Assembly (NCBI RefSeq): GCF_026151205.1
Contig: NC_087080.1
Location: forward strand, 9,659,837 to 9,719,836
Length of the DNA: 60,000 nt
Origin: Bolinopsis microptera
Taxonomy: Eukaryota > Ctenophora > Tentaculata > Lobata > Bolinopsidae
Direction of reading: 5' to 3'
In this document: positions 1 through 41,700 of the stretch, in pieces
Layout of the letters: each line of letters opens with the position of its first letter
How positions within the stretch are numbered: the first letter of the stretch is position 1
Translations under genes and position numbers: made by a program
The notes under the pieces: model-generated
What the model saw: the letters and a program-made list of their open reading frames with translations, nothing else
Database searches by the model: none
Told to the model about the DNA's origin: nothing

Positions 1-1248
1 GCCGCTTTCTTTTCGAAATGTTGGCCCGAAGTGCTACGAAGATAGTTGCACGCACCAGGCCAGCCCATTAACATTGGTCAACACTCAACACTGGGCCTCA
101 CCGAGCTGCGAAGGATTGACATCGTGAATCAAAATCCTTTCTTACTCTTAGCACTTAATAATAACCAGAAACTGACTACATGAAAGGGAAACAGGCACAT
201 GATAACAAAAAACGGTGTGATAACTATTATTGAATATTATCGCTCCAATGTCCTACTAAATCGCTCTCCCAAATTTTAAGAAAATTCTTGTGAAAAGGCC
301 CTTTGTGTATGAAATTGATCTGAATCGGTGTATTTTTGGACGCTGATCCCGAATCACCCGCTATGACGTAGGGTATAGGTAAAAATTCTTCCCTGGAGAG
401 AGTTGGGCATGGGGAAAAAAGCCGTTTTGGTCACTTGACATGGGCTAGTAAAACATGAATTCGATTGTTTAGGGCTCATGTTTGATGTTAGAGTTAGGGT
501 TGTAGTACAGTATGGATAGCTTTGGGGTTATGGTTAGGACGTTGGGATTAGGGTTTATGCATTATGTTGTAGGTTAACAACCTGCCAGGACGCGCGCCGA
601 GTTGGACTCGTCGACGGTAATATATCAATATGGAACAGATATTTCACGAGTATCACCCGTTAAGCATTATGTAAAACCGTTTTGTACGACTGCAAAACCA
701 TAAAAGCCTAAGTCACGTGAAATTTTTGGGCGAGCGAATTAATAAGAGCCGGCTATTATACGTCTTAAAAATTGTAATCATGCAGTCCACAGTCGATCAT
801 GATATAGATAACTGCTAATTCAAGAAATGCACCTCTAAGATCAAGCATGAGCATGGGAGAATTTTATAGAAAATACAGACATGATATTATTTACTGTGTA
901 CTGGGCGGCGCTCAGCCTGTCATTCCGCCGAATCTCTATTTGAACATAATACTAATAGCCTGGCGTCCCCAGGTAAGATATTCTGTGATCAAGATTGATT
1001 TTTCCACCGGTTTTTATCACTATTTAAACTGTTAAATGTTTCGTGTGAATAAAGTTAAACACACTCTATAAAAAGATGTTTTGAAGTGGAAGCTTTGCAG
1101 CTGCTTCCTAACAAAATATTTAGTTTTAAATTATAACAAGCGCTACTTGATTTAGCTACAATTTAAACTAACTGAAAGTACAGCTGATTAGGACTTTACA
1201 TCACAAATTCATCATTGAGTCCATCGCTCGACGTTCCCTTATAGTTAT
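1..1248. other. Intergenic; no gene recognised
   Basis: I see no family-recognisable gene here. The segment 440-575 has scattered TTAGGG-like words (three hits in about 110 bp) but no real array. An open frame at 847-972 (plus) runs into a good splice-donor sequence (CAG then GTAAGA), but its product of about 42 aa matches nothing I know and no partner exon is visible. Confidence 0.5.
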
Positions 1249-1414
1249 GGGGTCGTCCACATATTACGTAATCACTTTATGGACAATTTGTAACCCCCCT
1301 CCCCCTCCGTAATCAGTTTTACACATAGCTATTAATATGTCAAAATTACACTAGCGTAATCATTTGGAAACCCCCTCCCCCTTCAGCTGATTACGTAATA
1401 TGTGAACGACCCCC
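1249..1414. mobile_element. MITE-like element, about 166 bp
   Basis: The ends form terminal inverted repeats of about 25 bp. The left end reads GGGGTCGTCCACATATTACG and continues GTAATC. The right end is the near-perfect reverse complement, with one C/T difference inside the match and an extra G outside it. The interior is AT-rich with two C-rich tracts and no coding capacity. A 30-bp interior match recurs at 12371-12402, so the family is present more than once. No clear target duplication is visible. The element lies downstream of the alpha-arrestin stop codon. Confidence 0.7.
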
Positions 1415-1457
1415 AAACACCAAAAAGTAAAAAAACAAAATTCGACTTCATCATTAA

Positions 1458-1510
1458 TCATCACCAATAATTAATCCAATTCAGTGAATTGGATTAATTA
1501 TTGGTGATGA
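1458..1510. repeat. 53-bp perfect palindrome with a 1-nt centre
   Basis: Two 26-bp arms (1458-1483 and 1485-1510) are exact reverse complements around a single G at 1484. The palindrome begins 29 nt past the stop codon of the alpha-arrestin gene, so it should lie in the 3' UTR or transcription end region. It could form a cruciform in DNA or a 26-bp hairpin in RNA. I infer no function. Confidence 0.9.
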
Positions 1511-1538
1511 ATGATGATGAACTCAATTATTCACTACA

Positions 1539-3708
1539 TCACACACCAATGACTAAAGGGATATGAACTTGAATCTGTTTGACCCTCACTTTCGTTTTGA
1601 CCCCCACAGTAAAACTAGCCCAATACTCCAGTACCATGATATTACAATGTGCAGTTGTGACGTCACAGATGTTAGGTATGAAGATGGGAACACAATCCCA
1701 CAGGTAGGTTTCATGAGGAGGGATTCCACCGCGCTTCGTGCTGCAGATTCGCTTGTGTACCGTGTCTGTTTGGCCACCTGATGTTGAGATTAAACATGTT
1801 TAGATGAAATTTGTAAGAAAGAAAGAAGCAAGCACTTATAATAGATAACAGTTAAACACGTTCGGCGGACTTAGACACGTGGAATTCAACGGAAACATGT
1901 TTCAATCTATAATCAATGAGTTTTTATAAAATATAAATATTTTACAGCATAACAAGACGCTACCACTTAATAATTAATATGTATATATAAGACAAAGCGT
2001 TTATAAAAGTCGAACTTCCAGAATCAATGGAATAATCATTCATTTAATAATTCCAGACATAACATCGAGATCCTTTAATCTCAACCTCGTGCACAACCTG
2101 CAACCTGCAACCTGCAACCTGCAACCTGCAACCCTCAACTTCCAACCTGCAACCTGCAACCTGCAACCTGCAACCTGCAACTCTCAAACTGACCTGCTTT
2201 AAAAGTGATCGTCTGATTGATTGCCACCTCTGAATAGATGACCTCTCGTTTAGACATGTTCCTTATATCTGCAGTAACGTGCATGTTCTCCCCAATCTGA
2301 TATCCTGTTTTAGGGATCGAGAAGAGGAAGGAGATCTCCCCTGAGCCACAGATCACGTGACTCATTCGCTCAAACGCTTGTTCGTATCTGGGAGATAATG
2401 TAGGACTCAGACATTGCTCTGTTAGATGTTTATATAATTGCATATTATCTTCCTAACAACAAGAAACTTGTCGTTCACATAAACTGATGTTTTATTCTTC
2501 CACTGAAACTAAAATATAATAATGTGACTTATAAAGGGATCGAGGGAAAGAAGAAGAAATCTCACCTGCTGTTAAGAATACCAGGCACAACAGAGATGTT
2601 GCAACTTCTAAAGAGGACAAATTGCTGCACTGACACACCACCAAGGCGGAGTTGCTGGGGTTCTGAGAACAGCTCTTTTATATCCAGATACGTATCTTGT
2701 AGGAACTTTGGTAGAGGTGTTTCGTAAAACCTGGGTGAAATTTCTGGTAAAAAAAGGTGAAATATCATGACCCAAATAAATAAATACATAAATTCTGCTT
2801 CATATTTCGTAAAACAACCCAAGCTTTAAGTTTAAAAGCAAATGGAAAAGTGAGCTGGAAAACTAGAGGGTAACCTGCAGTAAAGGACGTATCTAACGTA
2901 TCCATGTATCGTGTTTATCGTATTGGGTATCTTGAGGGGTAACGTTATGCTGAACTCAAACGTGTAGGAACCTAGGAAATAGGAATGTACACAAAATTCC
3001 AGTTTTTAATATAAAAAATGTTTAAGACTTTTAGTTTTCGTGAGCGTGCACGTTTTCTCAAGTATTAACAAGTAAAGTATTAGTAATGAGACAGCAGTCT
3101 CAAGTATAAGAATTACAAAAATATCAATATGCATCCCACTTTAAGAACAAACCAACTTTGGCAGTGATTAACGTTTATCTAGCGACAACACAAATCCGAG
3201 ACTAATAATTCTGGCAGCATACATATCAACAAACCAGAAATCTAGAAAATAAAGTCGTGTGATTACTGATCAGTCACCTGGCTGAAAGAGCATGAGATTC
3301 TGACCATCTCCTGCTGTAAACTTATCCTCAGTAAAATAAATCTCCTTGCTCTCCAGCAACTCATTCTGTCTCAGTTTCTTCCTGTTAGGGTTGATCCGAA
3401 CGTAGCCCCCTCCTCTGCAGGATAAAACTACACCACGACTCTTCAGAGGACCTGACACGTGACTGTATGGTTAATGGAATGTTTCACTTTCAGTACTGCT
3501 TGTTATTGAAGCAGTTCTATAGTCACACCAAGTAGAAAAGAGAAACAAGAGAAGGTGGTGAAAGAGAAAGAGATAGAGAGAGAAATATAGAGGTAGAAAG
3601 AGTGTTAGTTTTACCGGTAAGATCTACAATGACGTGTCCAGTGACATCCTGGCCAGGTTGATATGTTCTGTTGCTATCTAATACTATGTCAAATCTGGGA
3701 ACACTCAT
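1539..3708 (-). CDS. Alpha-arrestin (arrestin domain-containing protein), six exons, 316 aa
   Basis: Exons in coding order: 3708-3615, 3451-3278, 2971-2875, 2730-2566, 2387-2194, 1765-1539 (stop 1541-1539). All junctions are GT-AG and the phases (1,1,2,2,1) agree. Exons 1-4 give the arrestin N domain: a start like SVPRFDIVLDSNRTYQPGQD, the QPGSYTFEFSITLPL strand typical of ...PG.Y.F.F...LP..., and HGYVRYVL. Exons 5-6 give the C domain: GEISFLFSIPKTGYQIGEN, then WDCVPIFIPNIC and the terminal IPLVIGV (compare IPLVIG in ARRDC and TXNIP proteins). The family acts as adaptors that bring ubiquitin ligases to membrane cargo, often through C-terminal PPxY motifs. None is visible here and the protein ends right after the C domain. 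The paralogue cannot be assigned. Confidence 0.88.
2094..2182. repeat. CAACCTG heptamer array
   Basis: About 12 copies of a 7-bp unit with a short interruption near 2132-2141. It starts 11 nt inside intron 5 of the alpha-arrestin gene, just after the donor at 2194-2193. Read on the gene strand the unit is GCAGGTT, so every copy carries a CAG/GT donor-like word. Confidence 0.9.
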
Positions 3709-4859
3709 CTATATTCCACTCCGACTTCAACTCAACATCACTTCTCACTCAACAGTAACAAAGACAACTGAAGATTTATCCGCAAACTGACTGAAAATAA
3801 GTTTAGACAGAAGAAACCGGAACACAAGAAAAAAGCTTCCAGATAAAATGTTTTATTCGTCTATTAAAAGTACTACGTGTTTTCGTTGCTTGTCAGATTT
3901 CTACAACTAGATATGAAGCGAGGAGTAACAAGCAACAGCTTCACCTGCCGGGAAACATGAATGTGCTTGTAATTGCTTTCTAGATATTGAGATATTTCCA
4001 GCTTCTTTGTGGTGCTTCACACAGTAACCGCAGAGTCAATGCTAATTTGTTGATGGTAACACTTTTGTCTATTTTAAAATTACTGACGAAACTTCTTTAA
4101 TCAAAGCGGCCCGTACGACAACTAAAAGATTGATTTTGGAAACGCTAAAATTGAATGTCAATCAAAAAGCAAATGGAAAAGAAATTCAAAATATTTTTCA
4201 AACATCTGAAAGTGTATCTAGATCCCCTAATATTCCAGACAGTCAATTCCAATCTTGAACCTAGCAAATTAAATAATCATTCTCTTATTGTCTACGATAT
4301 TGAAATTCAAGACAAAACAATATTCCTTCTACAATATAGGAGATAAAGAAGAGTAAATAGACAAAGTACACGTAGCAGAGGCAGCACAAAAAGGAACACA
4401 GATAGCCTGCAAGGCCTCAAGATGAGTAAATTGTTTCACTCATTTAGTCATTTCGGAAATCGTCAGTCGATCTTTCACTTGGGTTCACGAGGTCCTACAC
4501 ATCGTGTCCAAGGAACCTCAGCCTCAGCCTCAGCCTCAGCCTCAGCCTCAGCCTCAGCCTCAGCCTCAGCCTCAGCCTCACCCTCTAGGGTAGGACGACG
4601 TTTACCCTATCTCCTATATAACTTATAAGAGATATTTTATGTTCATATTATTATCTAATTCTAAAATAATCACAACTTAGCAAAATTTGACTTAATAACG
4701 TTTTCTTCAAATAAGAGCGAAAGATTTGCCTGAGTCTCAGTTTCTTGCATCAGTTCCTGACTCCAACTGATTGACGATTTTGACTGACCGTAGGTACGAC
4801 TGACTAATATAAATTCAGCGAGGACTTTATGGAGATGGTCTACGACCTTGGGAAGCATC
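3709..4859. other. Intergenic gap between alpha-arrestin start and MELK stop
   Basis: This is the 5' flank of the alpha-arrestin gene and the 3' flank of MELK, both on the minus strand. It holds the CTCAGC array at 4516-4580. Open frames at 4155-4346 and 4422-4628 look accidental; the second is mainly the hexamer read as Ala-Ser. I found no canonical polyadenylation signal just below the MELK stop. Confidence 0.6.
4516..4580. repeat. CTCAGC hexamer array
   Basis: About 11 near-perfect copies of a 6-bp unit. The period is a multiple of three, so it reads as Ser-Ala repeats in one frame, which explains a spurious open frame. No gene context supports translation. Confidence 0.9.
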
Positions 4860-34533
<29,674 letters not shown>

Positions 34534-37500
34534 TGCAATCACTTACTATGTAGCTGTGTGAATGATACAGCGGTCAAATACTTCAATAATCTTCTATATA
34601 TTTTATGATACAAAATATTGTATATATAGATGGAACATATAAATTGATATTAAAACCTATAATGATCTAAGTATAAAGATTACTAAAATAGTGGACACTA
34701 TAATAAGAAAAAAACAACAACAAAAAAATAACTTATATCCAAAGAATGAAGAAAGATTATCGATTTTGGTAATTTTTTGAATATTGAATTATCTTGACCC
34801 ATGACTAAATCTGATGGAAAGATTGATAAGGTAAATGGTGTTTATTTTGGAAGGCCGAAGGAGCACTAAATCAACTGAAAAACATAATATAATCTTACTG
34901 ACATGATTGGTTTCAAGAGGTTCCCAGTATGGAACATTTTTCCGAGACAATCAAGAAAGATATGAAAACACGGTTGATAGTGTGAAGAAGGCTGCAGATC
35001 ATAAGGGATGAATAAATCTGACCATGCAACATTATTCCTTATCGAAAATTTCCAGAGAATAAGGAACTGAGTGGGCTTGGAGGATCTGCAAATAAAACTG
35101 CCACTGTTACAGTTTCAATGAAACAATAAGTTGTATTTTACATTCCTTTAATCGTGGCTAGTGGTTGATTTAAGTGAGACCGGGTCAGTAACTCTAATCT
35201 CTATGATCTTAGAAAAATTTATACTTTACAGTAGGCAATGCTAAGTGGTAAGAAGAGGGACGAAAACGATAGGAGTAAACAATGGCCCATTTACGAACCA
35301 CTTCAGGCATGGCAGTTAAAAGATCATAGAATATATTTTTGAGTACTGCAGTTGATCCATATTTTATAGACAAATGATAGCAAATCAGCTATCGGGCTTG
35401 ATAACTAATCAAGTGCTTAAATTGCTGTCAAGTGTCAAACAAATATAGTCAACTTTAAAGCACAGTTTCATTTCTTGTCACGTGATATCTATCATCTTAT
35501 CCATTATTTGTATATAATAGTACATTAAGGTTATGATTTACTACGGCTGTTTTCCTATCCAAGACTACAATTACATGGCAAAAAATACTTTTAATATAGT
35601 ACTATGTTTACAGTACACTGAAATGTAGATGTACTGAAGGGATGCTCTAAGAAAATTACTGATATTTTGACAGAGCCCCTCCTCCTTACGTAACTTTCGA
35701 TTTTGATTTTCTGATCATTCAGATGAGTCATCTGAGGATTTGTGTCTTAAAAGTTTACAACAGCATTGATTGAATGGGTAGCCACTCTTAAACGATTTCT
35801 TCAGTAGCTGTTCTAAATTACAGTGACCTTGCCTCACTAGTGTAACTAAATTTAAAAACATATTTGGTTACTGGATAGGATTTATTATTCAATTTGTTAT
35901 ATTCAATAACAGTTACTAAACAGGAAAACAAGACCAGGTAAGTAAGTCTCCAGTATAATTGCAGTTAGAAAGGGATGATAATCTAGAAGTGCACTAAAAC
36001 CCATTTTGAATAAAGATTCATTTTACTTCTGCTTCGACAATAATTACCAAATTTTGATGTAAAGTTTTAAAATAAAATATATAAAATTAATTTGAATTCA
36101 AAATGGAACAACTAATTTGTCAGAAATTGCTGGCCTAAGGCTAATGGTCAGTTGTGCCATTTTTTATAATTATTATGGTACAATAGTGTAGTGTAGCATC
36201 ACTGTCATACTGGTAAATCAAATCAAATAAAAAATAATGACATAAAAATGACATAAAAATCATCAAAACATTTTTCATAATTTCTAGTCTTCATGGTAAA
36301 ATACAAAAATGTACATAGAACCAAATTATTGTTGAAGTTGCATTGGAATTTACTGAAAACTCAATTGAATTAATTTATGAATTACGAATCAGATTTTTCG
36401 ACTTTATTTGAGGACCTTGTTTGTTGTTGCTATTGTAAAGCAAACGATACTATAACTAACTAGTTAAATCAAAAATAAGTGAGCTCGATTATATTTATAT
36501 ATGCATTTTGTCTGTTCATTCATAGATATGCGCGGCGTTATATTTTCGCATAGTAATATATAGCTCATATTATTTGATTTTTCTCTTTTATTTATCATTT
36601 GTATCTTTCATCACAATACACTTAGTAACAAGTAGGGCAAAGGCCTTCACGTAATTAAATACTTTGGCAAGCACAGTGCAGGCTATACCAAATACTGCAA
36701 ACTTGATATAAGTTAAATAATAGGTTGAATGTTAAAAGTATGACAGTTTTTGGGTTTTTCCAAATAGTTTCTGATTATTCTGATTTGCGACAAATGATAT
36801 TGTACTGTTAGGATAAACGACGTTTCAAAGTAACAACTTCTTATTCATGCTCAAATTATTTGTTATATAGTAGTGTTGAAAGTATTGTTATATAGTAGTG
36901 TTAAAAGTATGGTTTAATTCTTCATTTATATTATTAAATTGATCACAAACTGTAATTTAAAACATGAGCTAAGTTGCTTTTTAAGTTTGTATTCAAATCC
37001 GAAAGCCGCACAGTTTATTTTCATTATTGAATATCTAATGACTGTTAAGCCGCGCATTGCGGAAAGCCGAACGATTTAATCAGTTGAAAGAATCGAGCGA
37101 CTGTAAGAGAATAATCTACGGCGCTCCGCAATCGTTTCACTATCGCTGCTCGATCGTTCTGTTGTACATTGTCTATGGCATAATTATCTTATTTATTTAT
37201 CCGTTCGTTGGACTTTGTTGCTCTTTCCTAGTTTGGCAATATCCGGCGTTCTAAACATTGCTGGCAAGCTTTAAAGTTATCGATGTGAATTCATAGATCT
37301 TCATGTAGCTATGGCCTAAGATTCGCAGCCTCCAACAATTAGTAATCCTTTCTAATCCCTGTCACAGGTTCCCTTCTTAGTTATAAAGCAGTAGGATCTG
37401 TAACAGACTTGTAACCTTTTGTGGCATCTATACAACAGTCGGAAATCAAGCACTATTTAAAGCATTCATAGCTTGACGGGGGCTGTAAAATTAGTACGAG

Positions 37501-38750
37501 TTTTGTGTTTCTCGCAATTAGCTGCTCCCCTTCTTGTGAGGTATAACTATACAAGTCAATTATCCCAATTTTAAATAATTGCTCTCCAGCGTGAAGCAGA
37601 TCTTTCACACCTGCATCCTCCTGCTTTAATTGTTGGGTCTTCTGAAATGTCAATATATCTTAAGCCACAGGCTGTAAAATCACCCTTGACGGCCATCTCA
37701 TCGGCCTTGAATCAATCTTTGACTTCTTCAGTTAAATAGCATTTCATCAACAAATAAATCGTTTTCTTTCTTTGGGAGCAAGCCGTCAAAAGGTGTTATT
37801 GTAGTGGCACATTGCCTACAGGTCAAACCGCTGGAAGGCATGGTGGAATTATAATCCCGGATAATATGACAAAATGTTTCAATTTTCTCCTTAGATCATC
37901 TAAAACTTGAGTTATGGTGAATTTGAGCATCACCCTCGTGTTCTTCGTCTTCTGATAAACACGTCAAGTAGTATTTCAGTTGAACTATATGGAAAGGTCA
38001 TTCAAAGGTATATACAATAAATAAATCAAGTGGTGCAATTGACAAAGCACAATCATAAATCATGAGCAATGAATCTATCCCTCGTAGCTCTTCTCCTCAG
38101 AGATCAGGTTGAAGAACACGTTGAATATAGTTCAGTTCTATAGAGTATGGTATCCGAAACATATTTTGATTTTGACCGAAAAAATAATAAAAATGATACC
38201 CCCTACCCATTTTGCCCATTTATTCCGCAACTTTTATTCAGATGGGGCTAGCTCTCTCCTCCACTGATAACTGAATTAGTTATGAAGGAAACTTTGAAAC
38301 GTGAAAGCAACAAACATCGTATTATTGGTAGTACCCCTTACTGCATGTGGCCCTCTGTTCACTCAACTTGTTCATCTCTCACGTTAATTTATCAGCATCA
38401 ACCTCACTTATTTGTAGTTTATATTCAGTTGATGGGTATCAAGTTTGATAAATCAACTAAAGTTTAAATTAGGACATTATGATGACAGCTGCATCGGGCC
38501 AGATGAGGGCTCCAGGAGGAGCGCCCCACTCAGCACCCTTCCAGACACTGTCTTTACCACAATACCACACACTGTGCTGCAGTGATAAATAATCTTTGAT
38601 ACGAAATTGGACATTGGAATCGTTTAGTAGTAAAATTATTACCTGACTATTTCTTTAATCTTTATTTTTCATGTCAGACTAGGTCAATACTATTCATTAT
38701 TTAATATTGTTCTTATCAAACATCTTGTTTCAAGACAATTGATAAAAGCC
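34534..38750. other. Intergenic region between divergent MELK and RRM2
   Basis: About 4.2 kb containing the 5' flanks of both genes. No CpG island or TATA box stands out. Two minus-strand stretches read like protein without a recognised family: 37895-37728 (contains LTCRQCATTITPF) and 38576-38469 (contains VWKGAEWGAPPGALIWPDAA, preceded by an acceptor-like CTGCAG). Neither joins a convincing gene. Open frames at 37057-37254 and 38282-38467 (plus) are unrecognised. Confidence 0.55.
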
Positions 38751-41700
38751 ATGGCATCCACCGATCAAAGATACCTGGACATCGGAAGTTTAAAGATTGA
38801 TGAAGAGCTTGACACAGCAAATAAGGTTTGATTTGTTCGTGGTTAAATTATTTTATACAGCTTTTCTGCCCTAAAAACTCTCGATACAAATCGATAAAAG
38901 CTTACGGCAAGATAGAAAAATTGGGGAATGTAATTAGGGCATTGTGAAATGTGAAACTAACAATATAAATCATTTCAGTTCAAGAAGGATGAGCTAATCG
39001 ACAACAACAAAGCCAGTTTCGACCCCTCAATTGAGCCCCTGTTAAAAGATAACCCCAGGAGATTTGTTATCTTGCCTATTGAATACCCCGATATCTGGCA
39101 AATGTACAAGAAAGCTGAAGGTAAGAAATACCTTAATAAGAATAATATATATTTCATTTTACACGCTGTTATTCTAAATATGTACAACCATCCATAATGA
39201 TATTGTAATTAAATACATTTCCTGATTTCTAAAACCTCACAACTCTCAGCCTCGTTCTGGACAGCAGAAGAGGTGGACCTAAGTAAGGACATGTCGGACT
39301 GGGAGACCCTAAAAAAGGACGAGAAACATTTCCTCTCTCACGTGTTGGCTTTCTTCGCTGCAAGTGACGGCATCGTCAACGAAAACCTGGTAAGAATGCA
39401 ACTATATATCTATCATATCACATCATTAATTTCTCTATTTCGTCAGAAAATTAGGCAGATGGGCCACGATGATATGTCAATTCTCATCCTGTTTCGCTAT
39501 TAATGATTATAACAGTGCCCCCTCCGGCCTCCCCAATATAGTATTAAATAACTAAATATATTATGCATGGTCTAGCTGTCTTGCTATAATCTTGACTGTG
39601 TCATCACAACAGTATCTACGTTTATCTCTGCTTATGTTAACATTACTCTCCACCAGGTAGAGAACTTCTCAGTGGAGGTCCAAGTAACGGAGGCCAGATG
39701 TTTCTACGGTTTCCAAGTGGCGATTGAAAACGTTCACTCTGAAATGTACAGTCTGCTGATTGACACGTATATCAAGGTAAGTTAGTAAGACCAGTGTGGT
39801 AGTAACTGTTACAATTATTTAGTGCTTTACTAGTAGAAGTGGCAGTGTTTAGTTTGGGAACGTAATATTGTAAGAGGGATGAACCGTGATGTGTTAAGAC
39901 TTAAAATCCAACGTAATGCAGCACAGCGCCACGTAATGCAGCACACAGCGCCGCGTAATGCAGCACATAGTGACCCGTAATGCAGCACAGCGCCACGTAA
40001 TGCAGCACAGCGCCGCGTAATGCAGCACATAGTGACTCGTAATGCAGCACAGCGCCACGTAATGTAGCACAGGGTGACCTGTAATCAACTAAATGTTTGT
40101 CAGGCAGTCCTCTAGAACAATCGATATTACACCTTTAATATAGGGAGTATATTATATCACGACTTAATGTAATGAAATTACTCAAATTGATAAACTTAGT
40201 TATCTACGTATTCATTTCCCTAATGCCATTTACTTACAGGACGCAGCAGAAAAAGATGAACTCTTTAACGCAATAGAGACGCTACCGTGTGTAAAGCAGA
40301 AGGCTGAGTGGGCCTTCAAGTGGATGCACTCTGACCGTCCTTTCCCTGAACGAGTTATTGCATTTGCTAGTGTTGAGGGAATTTTCTTCAGTGGCTCTTT
40401 TGCTTCCATCTTCTGGCTCAAAAAGAGGTACTTTTCATGCTGTAAACAATTTTTCTGTCGTGAAATGGTTTTTCATTTACGGTTCGATTTACCGTGCAAT
40501 TTTAATTATTTGAAAAGTTTTAACAATGTTCCATGTTTTCAGAGGACTCATGCCCGGACTTACATTCTCCAACGAGTTGATCTCCCGCGACGAGGGGCTC
40601 CACTGTGACTTCGCGTGCCTTATGTTCAAACACATCGTCCAGAAATGCAGCCCTGCTATAGTCAAGCAGATCGTCATGGAAGCTGTCGTGATCGAACAAG
40701 AGGTAATGGTGATTATCACAGATACGAACATAATTTAATAGTAGTCATTGGTCCACTCTACACCTAGATAGTTCAGAAGACTTGATTGAATTCAAAAAGT
40801 ACCCCGCTCGATATTGTGAAGTCCGACTATATTATTCCCGCACTCTGATGAGTCGCTCAGTTTAATATTATAACTTAGTTGCTATCTGTCAACAGGATTA
40901 TTACACTCAATTTGTAAAGGATGAATTTCCCGCCAGTTCTCAACCGAACAAAGCAGGTTGCATATATCGGTCTCCCTCGAACAGAAGGACTTTCGACAAA
41001 TCTGTTCCAAATGAAAAGTTCGAAAATAGAGTGTTTTAGTGAATAACTTAGAATATATTTTTGATTTTCTCAAGATCTGACAAATAGATTTTCTTTAAAC
41101 TTTCCAGATAGTTACATAGCTATATGACGGATAATGTGTGAGAGTTTGGGAGAATTTTTATATGTTAAACTTGAGATATGACTTCAAACACAAGAAAATA
41201 TCTCCAAATTGGCGGTTTCTAGAGGAACGCAAGCACATATTTCGAGATCCTACTGATCAATTTTCTTTAAACTTTCCAGATAGTTGTATGGCTATGAGAC
41301 AGATAATCTGAGCAAGTTTGGGCGAATTTCTATGTGCCAAACTTGAGATATGACTTCAAACTCATGAAAACATCTCAAATTGGCGGTTTCTAGCGAAATG
41401 CAGGAAACATATTTCGAGATCCTACAAATAGATTTTCTTTAAACTTTCCAGATAGTTGTATGACTATAAGACGAATGATCTGTGTGATTTTGGTCGAGTT
41501 TCTATGTGCCGAACTTGAGATATGACTTCAAACACAAGAAAATATCTCCAAATTGGCGGTTTCTACTTACTTACTTTGTTACTTTGTAGGGTTTCATAGA
41601 ATCCTCTATCGGGCCATCGAAAAAGTCGACCCCCGGACAGTGTAGAAACTGTTTTATCACCACTCCAATCAAGCAAGGAGTTTCCATTCCGACGGCTGTA